This document shows positions 54,501-60,964 of a stretch of 64,000 nucleotides of DNA, piece after piece. Position numbers and translations under genes: made by a program. The notes under the pieces are model-generated. The model was not told the origin of the DNA, did not search any database, and saw nothing but the letters and a program-made list of their open reading frames with translations. The DNA lies in assembly GCF_021869535.1 (NCBI RefSeq), contig NW_026262712.1, positions 46,792,884 through 46,856,883 of the forward strand, read 5' to 3'. The first letter of the stretch is position 1. Each line of letters begins with the position of its first letter. This stretch comes from Mytilus californianus (lineage: Eukaryota; Mollusca; Bivalvia; Mytilida; Mytilidae).

Positions 54501-57500
54501 TTGAACATTGTTTTTATCGGTATGAATATATTTGTTTTCGTTATATGTATTTCTATTTGTATTCATCTGATGAGTTAAGCCTTTTTCAACTGATTTTTAT
54601 AGTTTGTTTTTATGTTGTTGTACTGTTACAACCCTGTCCATGGTTAGGGGAGGGTTGAATTCCCACTAACATGCTTAACCCTGTCCATGGTTAGGGGAGG
54701 GTTGAATTCCCACTAACATGCTTAACCCTGTCCATGGTTAGGGGAGGGTTGAATTCCCACTAACATGCTTAACCCTGTCCATGGTTAGGGGAGGGTTGAA
54801 TTCCCACTAACATGCTTAACCCTGTCCATGGTTAGGGGAGGGTTGAATTCCCACTAACATGCTTAACCCTGTCCATGGTTAGGGGAGGGTTGAATTCCCA
54901 CTAACATGCTTAACCCTGTCCATGGTTAGGGGAGGGTTGAATTCCCACTAACATGCTTAACCCTGTCCATGGTTAAGGGAGGGTTGAATTCCCACTAACA
55001 TGCTTAACCCTGCCCATGGTTAGGGGAGGGTTGAATTCCCACTAACATGCTTAACCCTGTCCATGGTTAGGGGAGGGTTGAATTCCCACTAACATGCTTA
55101 ACCCTGTCCATGGTTAGGGGAGGGTTGAATTCCCACTAACATGCTTAACCCTGTCCATGGTTAAGGGAGGGTTGAATTCCCACTAACATGCTTAACCCTG
55201 CCCATGGTTAGGGGAGGGTTGAATTCCCACTAACATGCTTAACCCTGTCCATGGTTAGGGGAGGGTTGAATACCCACTAACATGCTTAACCCTGCCCATG
55301 GTTAGGGGAGGGTTGAATACCCACTAACATGCTTAACCCTGCCCATGGTTAGGGGAGGGTTGAATTCCCACTAACATGCTTAACCCTGTCCATGGTTAGG
55401 GGAGGGTTGAATTCCCACTAACATGCTTAACCCTGTCCATGGTTAGGGGAGGGTTGAATTCCCACTAACATGCTTAACCCTGTCCATGGTTAGGGGAGGG
55501 TTGAATTCCCACTAACATGCTTAACCCTGTCCATGGTTAGGGGAGGGTTGAATTCCCACTAACATGCTTAACCCTGCCACATTCTGTGTGTATGTGTCTA
55601 ACCCAAGTTAGGAGCCTGTAATTTAGAGGTTGTCGTTTGTTGCCGTGTTACATATTTGTTTTTCATTCATTTTTTTGTATATAAATTAGGCAGTAAGTTT
55701 TCTCGTTTGAATTGTTTTAAATTCGTCATTTCAGGGCCTTTTATAGCTGACTATGAGGTATGGGCTTTAGGCCATACCGTGATCTATAGTTGTTGATTTC
55801 TGTGTCATTTGGTCTCGTGTCATACTAGTGAAGAGTTGTCTCATTGGCAATCATACCATACCTTCTTTTTTTTATTCTTGCTTGTTTCTTTTAAAAGGAT
55901 AAATGTCTAAATTTAGGGATTTATCCAATCATAAAATTTTGCTGCTGTAAATTTTACCATCAATATCGTAGACTTCATTATCTGAACACTCTAGTTTAAT
56001 TTGACTGTTTGTAGAGGTAATCAAATTGTCTTTGGATCTGTCACTAACCATGCATACTAAAATAGAGATGGACACATATATTGTTTAATAATTTATTTAC
56101 CCAACATGTTTAACCCCAGCACATTCTGTATGTATGTGCCTGTCCCAAGTCAGGAGCATCTAATTCAGTGGTTGTCGTTTGTAACTGTGTTACATAATTG
56201 TTTTTCTTGTTTACTTTTCTGGTTAATTGTTTTACATTGGTCATTTTGAGGCCTTTTATAGCTGACTATGCGGTATGGGCTTTGCTCATTGGTGTACATG
56301 GTGTAGCCCGTACAGTGACATATAGCTGTTAATTTCTGTGTCATTTGGTCTCTTGTGGAGAGTTGTCTCATTGGTAATCATACCACATCTCCTTTTTTAT
56401 ACATACAACTCTGTATAAGTAATTAATATATACATGATATATATATTATTTAAATGAATATTCTAGCATAAGCTTATGTGACAGTGACCAATATTTATCG
56501 AGTGTTGTGTTTAGAAATCTTCATAATTAAAGTTAACATGGTTAAGAAGTAATTGTCAAAATGTCTTGCTTAAAGTAAGTTGCTTGGCTGAAATTTTTTT
56601 TTTATCATGGCCTTTTAAGGCCAGGTCATGTAGGATAAGGAAAATCATTCATTAAATACATGAAAACATTTGCTTTTACCATTTTAAGGATTAATATTTA
56701 AATTTAGGTATTTATCTAAAATAAATTATCATTCAACTTAACATATGTACATGATATACCGGTATCATTGTAAATGTTGTTTTCAAATATTTCTACCCAT
56801 GTACATGATCATGATGATTTTCTATACATGTAGTTACACAGTTTACTAGTGACTTATACGATATACATGTAAATTCCATATGGAGTGAGAGCAGAAAGAG
56901 GATTCATTTACATGTTTACAAATGATCATGCATGCACATAATCAATTGGCATGATTAGACACTGTAATTACTAATATGGTAAGTTTGGGGGAATGACATC
57001 TCACTAACCCACAGTGTAGATGAGATAGTAGACAACATTGTTCAGCTTTTTCATGAGATTTTATCAACTGGAGTCAGGAAAATCATCATAGGGCCGTCAA
57101 TTCAAAGGTTCAGAACTAAGTTTATGTCAATATCACAATACAACAACCACTGACAACAGAAGAAAAGTTATCAACTAAAAACTATCAGAAATGTTGAAAG
57201 AGGATGACAAAATCAAGTTTTGGTCACACAAATGCTTTGGCCAAAGCCATTACAGAGATGGGATCCACATGACAGACAGAGGAAATGAGGCCTTCTTTTT
57301 CAGCATTGGACATGCTCTGAACATTCGTAAAGACTACACATGTTAAGTGATAAATTATGCAGTTAATACAAATATATTTTAAATAAACTTTATATGACAT
57401 TGATATTTTTCATTTATTTATTTTACTTACATATAATATAAAAAATAAATACCTTTATGCTTTAATCGAAAATGACCCTTTCTTCTTTGGCTAACCCGAC

Positions 57501-57516
57501 ACTTCTTCCGAGTCAT
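44303..57516 (-). CDS. P-element-like transposase-derived protein, six-exon model (~582 aa)
   Basis: Minus-strand join: 57516-57453, 56056-55958, 53761-53663, 50824-50723, 49642-49538, 45582-44303. Every internal junction has AG/GT borders and every exon is phase 1 at both ends, so the frame runs through without a stop. The protein starts with a Lys/Arg-rich segment (MTRKKCRVSQRRKG, a possible NLS or DNA-binding tail). Three related acidic modules of 33-34 residues follow, then a 35-residue acidic exon, then a 24-residue segment in duplicate (residues about 159-206). A globular part holds CIGNPD, HYKSSIRSS, and Cys at about 336, 340, 391, 400 and 403, arranged like a zinc site (C-x8-C-x2-C). 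The end is a coiled coil (about 465-572). Similar Cys-containing blocks occur in uncharacterised mollusc and cnidarian proteins, preceding P-like transposase cores. The catalytic core is missing here, so transposase activity is not expected; a DNA-binding or oligomerising role is inference. An upstream coding exon cannot be excluded because the frame is open to the acceptor. Confidence 0.6.
44336..44659 (-). repeat. 27-bp coding minisatellite, twelve 9-residue repeats
   Basis: Twelve copies of a 9-residue unit (consensus EKKLQVNET) fill the C-terminus; DNA period is 27 bp with no indel. Variation is confined to a few residues (N/K, T/I/K/V, E/A). Leu and Val recur in a spacing that allows an amphipathic helix, though a strict 9-residue period is unusual for a canonical heptad coiled coil. 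Confidence 0.9.
45434..45577 (-). repeat. 72-bp in-frame tandem duplication at the start of exon 6
   Basis: Two 72-bp copies (45577-45506 and 45505-45434) encode related 24-residue segments sharing FxxIPxVHHGTVT and SSxDD. Identity is high but not complete. The duplication begins just inside the acceptor. Confidence 0.85.
45583..45994. other. Intron 5, proximal part, no gene seen
   Basis: AT-rich intron sequence with a short TA run near 45640. The 62-codon minus-strand ORF at 45761-45949 has no support. Confidence 0.55.
45995..46090 (+). mobile_element. Fragment of a dispersed bivalve repeat
   Basis: ATCAAATTTTAAGTTGATG and AACAAACAGACAGACC resemble the tail of bivalve repeats that end in runs of GACAGACGG-like sequence. 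The boundaries are uncertain. Confidence 0.35.
46107..46266. mobile_element. Short TIR element, G/C-rich
   Basis: It starts CCAGTGGCATTCCAGAAC and ends CCTGGATCCGCCTATGG; the first matches the inverse of the second with two changes (family start is probably AGTGGCGGATCCAG). The interior is rich in GGGGGGGCCC blocks. A further copy of this end appears at the right window edge (63973-64000). Confidence 0.6.
46816..46960. mobile_element. Related G-rich MITE fragment
   Basis: It begins AGGGGTGGATCCAGCCATTTTC and contains G runs (AAAGGGGGG) and a second GGGGGGGTTCCAGAC block. It resembles the family at 46107. The 99-codon ORF at 46770-47069 runs through it and is not a gene. Confidence 0.5.
47229..47465 (-). 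pseudogene. Possible integrase-flank remnant (weak)
   Basis: A minus-strand ATG at 47465 opens YDDIFNYLNTQEYH, then SDNSKRKIRN. That order recalls the segment ahead of the zinc-binding domain in Gypsy-type integrases (YLxxxxYP, S, KRxIR). The sequence after KRKIRN does not continue the pattern. A phase-1 acceptor (GTAAACAG/TA) precedes it, so it might instead be a skipped exon; no matching donor was found. Confidence 0.25.
47466..48339. other. Intron 5, AT-rich, no gene seen
   Basis: Very AT-rich DNA. No exon, TIR or tandem repeat was recognised. Confidence 0.55.
48340..48575 (-). mobile_element. Dispersed repeat, copy 2 of 2
   Basis: Inverted relative of 39001-39312. Shared blocks on the minus strand include AGGCTGTATTTTACAAAA and TTATAATAGAATTTGTTG. 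It is diverged. Confidence 0.7.
48577..48735 (-). mobile_element. MITE copy (GTTGTCTCAT family), inverted
   Basis: GAGACAACTCTCCACAAG, CAACTATAGGTCACC and CAACAATGAGCAAAACCC are the reverse complement of the repeat at 55571-55875. I recognise it as one of the commonest mussel repeats. Confidence 0.7.
48901..49432 (+). mobile_element. Third pearl-like element, 167-bp tandem core
   Basis: Three units begin ACAGGAAGTTGTTGAGTG at 48901, 49068 and 49235 (period 167 bp). The right end has an imperfect hairpin, CCCACTTTT with AAAGCGGGAGG (about 49401-49422), followed by ATCAATCAATCA. The 117- and 82-codon ORFs on the minus strand are reading frames of the repeat. Confidence 0.65.
49538..49642 (-). 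CDS. Exon 5, acidic linker exon
   Basis: 105 bp, acceptor TTGTTTTCAG, donor GAAG/GTTAATA. In the phase set by exons 4 and 6 it encodes a hydrophilic acidic stretch (FLDNDIVGDTVTDEV, then HENHQLVAENIKV). The alternative open frame gives an implausible hydrophobic peptide. Confidence 0.6.
49643..50722. other. Intron 4, no gene seen
   Basis: Mostly AT-rich. About 50190-50232 (TTTTGCTCATTGTTGAAC and GGTGACC) is a fragment of the MITE family of 55571-55875. The 62-codon ORF at 50484-50672 has no support. Confidence 0.5.
50723..50824 (-). CDS. Exon 4, third homologous acidic exon
   Basis: 102 bp (one codon longer), acceptor CTATTTTAG, donor GATG/GTAAAATTTA. Core residues are HMVSERSKD, then SVKLECPDNEIHDTD. 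It is closer to exon 3 than to exon 2. Confidence 0.65.
50940..51060 (-). mobile_element. Dispersed mussel repeat (GATGAGTCTT family), inverted
   Basis: TTGTCTGCACCAGATGGGC, TGTCTCTTCAGTGAAGCTC and GCCAAAATATTTGAAAACC form a known bivalve repeat and the inverse of 40598-40690. Confidence 0.65.
51061..52340. other. Intron 3, no gene recognised
   Basis: It contains a plus-strand ORF of 101 codons (51500-51805) that matches no family I know and has no splice or start context. The rest is AT-rich. Confidence 0.5.
52341..52502 (+). mobile_element. Dispersed mussel repeat
   Basis: ACATAAGAAAATGCCTGTAC, TTCGTTTGATGTGTTTTAGC and TTTGATTAGGGACTTTCC, in this order, are a repeat I recognise from mussel genomes. 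It is a non-coding interspersed element of unknown class. Confidence 0.6.
52745..52767. other. Perfect hairpin, 11-bp arms
   Basis: CAAGGACGTAT, one A, then ATACGTCCTTG. The arms are perfectly complementary. It lies in intron 3 and may be the 3' hairpin of a non-autonomous element, although no opposite end was identified. Confidence 0.75.
52785..52856 (+). repeat. Degenerate GGGCGAACNGACTC repeats
   Basis: Four imperfect copies of a ~20-bp motif: GGGCGAACAGACTC, GGGCGAAAGGACTC, GGGTGAACATG and GGGCGAACCGACCC. It is a short degenerate minisatellite. Confidence 0.6.
53663..53761 (-). CDS. Exon 3, second homologous acidic exon
   Basis: 99 bp, acceptor TATTTTTAG, donor GATG/GTAAAATTTA. Core residues are DMVSERSGE, then SVKLECPDNEIHDID. 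Flanking intron DNA is also homologous to that of exon 2, so exon and intron were duplicated together. Confidence 0.65.
54070..54520 (+). pseudogene. LINE reverse transcriptase C-terminal remnant
   Basis: Plus-strand frames read LDGDVPLAPSSSIYISQL and IRYAHVCCDV (from 54097). Then come KLLSMGFRYHKL, an (AT)n microsatellite (54283-54297), KDLILKFG, and RKLISNGIAHPHFYGDVV. FLDGDVPLA with YISQL and FYGDLV-like blocks are typical of the C-terminal region of non-LTR retrotransposon ORF2 in molluscs and cnidarians. Frameshifts and stops make it non-functional. It lies in intron 2, opposite to the host gene. Confidence 0.7.
54630..55577. repeat. 47-bp minisatellite, 20 copies without indels
   Basis: Unit starting AACCCTGTCCATGG, period exactly 47 bp: 54630 to 55570 is 20 x 47. 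Only a few substitutions occur (TCC/CCC, AGGGG/AAGGG, TTCCC/TACCC). The paired variants AAGGG then CCCATGG occur at units 8-9 and again at 12-13, so a four-unit block was duplicated. The unit is an expansion of the left end of the MITE that follows at 55571. Confidence 0.95.
55571..55875 (+). mobile_element. MITE copy (GTTGTCTCAT family) next to the minisatellite
   Basis: CCACATTCTGTGTGTATGTG, TTATAGCTGACTATG, ATTTCTGTGTCATTTGGTC and TTGTCTCATTGGCAATCAT are in canonical order. It sits in the intron just downstream of exon 2. Confidence 0.75.
55958..56056 (-). CDS. Exon 2, first of three homologous acidic exons
   Basis: 99 bp between CTATTTTAG and GATG/GTAAAATTTA. Core residues are CMVSDRSKD, then QIKLECSDNE, ending YDID. 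Near-identical borders and core recur in exons 3 and 4. Confidence 0.65.
56099..56398 (+). mobile_element. Second MITE copy, upstream side of exon 2
   Basis: Same family and orientation as 55571-55875, beginning ACATGTTTAACCCCAGC, with a single copy of the left end and no minisatellite expansion. The 68-codon minus-strand ORF here is an artefact. Confidence 0.75.
56983..57346 (+). pseudogene. SGNH-hydrolase-like domain remnant, antisense in intron 1
   Basis: Plus-strand reading 1 (from 56983) gives WGNDIS, VDEIVDNIVQLFHEIL, then GVRKIIIGPSIQRFR. The GND is the block-III motif (G-x-N-D) of SGNH hydrolases. After a frameshift and one in-frame TAA, a second stretch (57191-57346) reads KFWSHKCFGQ, YRDGIHMTDRGNEAF. 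RDGIH supplies the D-x-x-H block V (catalytic Asp and His). Such SGNH modules occur in many mollusc transposon proteins and in ORF1 of some CR1-like LINEs. It is broken, with no intact start. Confidence 0.6.
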
Positions 57517-57520
57517 CTCC
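57453..57520 (-). CDS. Exon 1 (start codon) of the P-like gene
   Basis: Acceptor TATTTCCAG precedes 57520 and donor AAAG/GTATTT follows 57453. ATG is at 57516-57514; the other two frames contain stops. It encodes 21 strongly basic residues plus one base of the next codon. An acceptor before the ATG means there is a further 5' exon upstream. Confidence 0.6.
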
Positions 57521-57745
57521 CTGGAAATAAAAATAATTTATTGAGAATTCACATTACCACGAATTCAATACATACAGGGTAAAAAATCTAATTAAATGTA
57601 AAACCAGGTCATGCTACTTTAAAACAAACAAGATTATTATCGAGAAAAGGAAAAATCAATTATTAAAAAAACACACTATATGTACAAGGGAGTTAGAGTG
57701 AAGTGACATGTAAAGTACATGCATATATGCTATGCATGATTCCTT
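57521..57745. other. Intron 5' of exon 1, no gene seen
   Basis: AT-rich, non-coding in all frames, adjacent to the fold-back MITE. Confidence 0.5.
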
Positions 57746-58081
57746 AATAGACTATTTTCATATTACCGACTTTTGACTCCAAATTATATAATTTGTCGAC
57801 TGGTTACCTTGGACATCATGGTACTCGGTCAAGTAAGAGCAACCAAAATAAGTAAAATCAAACATATAATCGGTGTAATTTGAGGGGAAAGTTTACTGTT
57901 TTCCGATGATTTTGTAGTGAAAAAAAAATATTAACCAGGTAATTTTCCCCCAAAATTGTACCGATTGAAAGCTTGGTTTTACTTCTTTAGCTTGCTCTTA
58001 CCTGACTTGGTACCATGATGTCCAAGGTAACCAGTCGACAAATTATATAATCCGGAGTCGGTAATATGAAAACAGTCTATT
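57746..58081. mobile_element. Fold-back MITE with ~95-bp terminal inverted repeats
   Basis: Left arm AATAGACTATTTTCATATTA with ACCGAC, then TGGTTACCTTGGACATCATG. The right arm is its inverse with scattered mismatches, ending GTCTATT at 58081. About 140 bp of unpaired centre contains no ORF. No clear target-site duplication was read. Confidence 0.85.
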
Positions 58082-58248
58082 ATTACACAAATGATGAAGA
58101 CAGCCCTTTTCAAAGGCAATATATTGTCAACTTGTTGAAAAAATATTGTCACAATAACATTGAATCAACATTTTGCAGAATACTTAGAAAAATTAACATG
58201 AATATATGTACATACATTACAAAAACAGTGATTTCTTTTTAAAAAAGT

Positions 58249-60010
58249 ATTTGGTGAAAATGGGGGTACATACTTAACAAGATGACAGCCACTTTAATTT
58301 CATAACAGAAATAACACCAAATTCATGGGTCCATATTTCTTAAAAAATCTGAGAAAACTTTTTAAAAATAGAATATTACAATGACAAAATGTATTAAGTT
58401 TTATAAAAATGTTACTTCATTAAGCTAGGACATATAGTTTGGAAGAACACTTCGTGAAATGGGGGTACATACTTAACAAGATGACAGCCACTATAATTTC
58501 ATAACAGAAATCACACCAAATTCATGGGTCTATATTTCTTAAATAAATTGCTTCGCTGAGCGCAGCTGGATACGACCGCAGAGGTCCATACCTGAACAGT
58601 TGGGGCAAAAATGGACACAATATTCGCACTTGATACAGGTCTGAATTTGGATTGTAATTAAATATTTGACACATAATAGGTTTCTGACACAGAATAACTG
58701 TAGTCAAAGAACTTGAATTGGTTATGTGATTTGAATTTATATTCATTTTTTGCTTTTGTGCAATACACTATGCTGTTGCGAATTGACCCCCCTCCTCCCC
58801 CCCCCCCAAAAAAAAAATGTTTACCCCCCCCCCCCCCCCCCCCCCCCCTTTTTTTTGCAAAAAAAAAATATTTAAAGTAATTTTCTTTTTAATTTCTGAA
58901 TTCTTGAGAACAAATTGTCCCCACCCCCATCCCCCAAAGTTTTTTAACCTCCCCCCCTTTTGCCAAAAAAAAAATCTTTACCTCAAGATATGGTCATAAT
59001 CTCAATTCAAATTTCCAATGGAGTTTGCAACCATAATAACCCATTTAAATACATCATAAAATCATCAAAACATAAATTGTGTTTGGATTACCTCCCTTAC
59101 ACTGCTTTTAAATTATGTTTTGTACTTAAGTAATTGTCCATTAACCAGGACACCCTTGTTTTTCCCCCTTTTTTGCCCCTAATTCCTAAATGGTTTGAGC
59201 CCTGACCCCCAAAGCTAATTTTTACCATCCCTTTGTGGTTTGGAAACTTGTGGTATAATTTCAGAGAGATCCATACACCATATTCCACAAGTTATTATCT
59301 GGAAACTAGAAAAATGTTTATTTGGGCCCCTTTTTGGCCCCTAATTCCTAAACTGTTGGGACCATAGCCCCCAAAATCAGTCCCAACCTTCCTTTTGTGG
59401 TCATAAACCTTGTGTTTAAATTTCATAGATTTCTATTTACTTATACTAAAGTTATTGTGTGAAAACCAAATGTCTTCGGACTACGACGACGACATGATAC
59501 CAATATACGACCGCAAAATTTTTTGCGGTCATATAAAAATCTGAGAAAACTTTTTAAAAATAGAATATTACAATGACAAAATGTTTTAGGTTCATGAAAA
59601 TGTTACTTCATTAAGCTAGGACATATAGTTTTGAAGAACACTTCGTGAAAATGGGGGTACATACTTAAAAAGATGACAGCCACTATTAATTTCATAACAG
59701 AAATAACACCAAATTCATGGGTCCATATTTCTTCAAAAATCTGAGAAAACTTTTTAAAAACAGAATTTTACAATGACAAAATGTATAAAGTTTCATAAAA
59801 ATGTGACTTCATTAAGCTAGGACATATAATTTTGAAAAACACTTTGTGAAAATGGGGGTACATACTTAAAACAAGATGGCGGCCACACGAAATTTACAAA
59901 TTAAATACCACCAAGTTCAGGGTCTATATCTTTTTTAAAATAAGAAAAATCTTTTCAAAAGTAGCATTTTACAATGACAAAATGTATATTATTTGATAAA
60001 AAAGTCACAC
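58249..60010. repeat. ~195-bp tandem repeat, four units, split by an insertion
   Basis: Units begin near GAAAATGGGGGTACATAC: about 58255, 58455, 59647 and 59848. Shared blocks are CATAACAGAAAT, CAATGACAAAATGTAT and TTCATTAAGCTAGGACATAT. Unit 2 is interrupted at about 58543 by the element described next; unit 4 is the most diverged. Confidence 0.85.
58544..59534 (+). mobile_element. Helentron-like non-autonomous element, precise insertion
   Basis: The left side has TTGCTTCGCTGAGCGCAGC and TACGACCGCA (58571). The right side repeats TACGACCGCA and forms a strong hairpin, GACCGCAAAA-TT-TTTTGCGGTC (59509-59530). The undisturbed neighbouring unit shows the empty site (TTTCTT then A-run then TCTGAG), so the insert is about 990 bp in an A/T site. 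The interior is rich in poly-C (25 C at 58824-58848). I recognise this family from mussels. ORFs here, including a Pro-rich one, are artefacts. Confidence 0.75.
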
Positions 60011-60255
60011 TATGGAACTTGAACTGAAGGTATCAATGAACACTCAACGCAAAGTATGGGTCACACACAATAAAAAAAAGTCACACGCAAAATATGATAA
60101 ACAAAATAAAACCATCAGAATTTCGCATTATCCTCCCAACATGCCCAACTGAGTGATGTTTTGTAAATTTTTAAAACAAGGGAGGTGAAGGCGTTGTTTT
60201 TGCATTTGCTGTTTACCTTTTTTCGGTTTAGAACATTGCTTTAAATCACAAATAC
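60011..60255. other. Unique-looking sequence upstream of the gene
   Basis: AT-rich; no repeat recognised. It would be the start of intron 1 if the candidate 5' exon is real. Confidence 0.4.
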
Positions 60256-60259
60256 TTAC

Positions 60260-60304
60260 TCTTGAAATGCAACCGACAATATCAAAAGTAAAGTCACGTG
60301 ACTT
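60260..60304 (-). promoter_or_regulatory. Candidate 5' untranslated exon end and E-box palindrome
   Basis: On the minus strand CAAGA/GTAAGTATT gives a consensus donor after 60260. Just upstream is the 14-bp perfect palindrome AAGTCACGTGACTT (60291-60304), a strong bHLH (USF/MITF-type) E-box. Exon 1 of the P-like gene needs a 5' exon upstream, and this is the best candidate. It is an inference without transcript evidence. Confidence 0.3.
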
Positions 60305-60625
60305 CAGCGACGGCACAGTTCTGTATGCAAAATTGTATAGACAGTGTTACAGAGTCAGAGACGAGTCCCATTAGTATAGAAAGTCCCTGGGTTTGGTCAG
60401 TAAATTAAGTCTATAACTGCACATACTTAATTTATAGTGCCTCTGAATAGTGCCTATAAACAAACATTTAAATTATAAAGTTTCACATCTTATTTTCATA
60501 CTTACTGAAATATAGCTCTCTTCAATCAGATCAAATCAGTCAGATATTGTTAATTTATCATTATCATCATCAACCTTCCCTGACTGTCTTAAGGAAGCTC
60601 AAGTTGCACCTATTCACAAAAAGAA
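60290..60625. repeat. 339-bp tandem duplication, copy 1
   Basis: About 336 bp repeated with offset 339 bp at 60629-60964. By eye I find three substitutions (for example GAATAGTGC/GAGTAGTGC and GACTGTC/GACCGTC), about 99 percent identity. It contains the CACGTG palindrome and, at its right end, the start of the LINE reading. Confidence 0.95.
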
Positions 60626-60628
60626 GTA

Positions 60629-60964
60629 AAAGTCACGTGACTTCAGCGACGGCACAGTTCTGTATGCAAAATTGTATAGACAGTGTTACAGAGTCAGAGA
60701 CGAGTCCCATTAGTATAGAAAGTCCCTGGGTTTGGTCAGTAAATTAAGTCTATAACTGCACATACTTAATTTATAGTGCCTCTGAGTAGTGCCTATAAAC
60801 AAACATTTAAATTATGAAGTTTCACATCTTATTTTCATACTTACTGAAATATAGCTCTCTTCAATCAGATCAAATCAGTCAGATATTGTTAATTTATCAT
60901 TATCATCATCAACCTTCCCTGACCGTCTTAAGGAAGCTCAAGTTGCACCTATTCACAAAAAGAA
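60629..60964. repeat. 339-bp tandem duplication, copy 2
   Basis: Second copy; it continues directly into the rest of the LINE, so this is the copy joined to the original element. The palindrome is at 60630-60643. The 66-codon plus-strand ORF crossing the junction is an artefact. Confidence 0.95.

Larger units (their letters stand above)
53371..56760. repeat. Tandemly duplicated exon-intron unit, three copies
   Basis: Intron blocks ACAGTGTCCAATATT, TCAGAAATCT, CAAAATATCTTGCTTAAA and TCTAAATTTAGGGA recur near 53410, 53872 and 56478. The first two precede exons 3 and 2; the third lacks a following exon, so it is a solo duplicated intron piece. The copy before exon 2 is split by 1.8 kb of inserted elements (54062-55880). 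Confidence 0.75.

Noticed and set aside
54630-55577. CRISPR array or telomeric repeat
   Set aside because: There are no variable spacers, the 47-bp unit is continuous, and the TTAGGG-like string is only part of a longer unit.
58817-58999. Pro/Phe-rich plus-strand ORF
   Set aside because: It is translated poly-C of the Helentron-like element.
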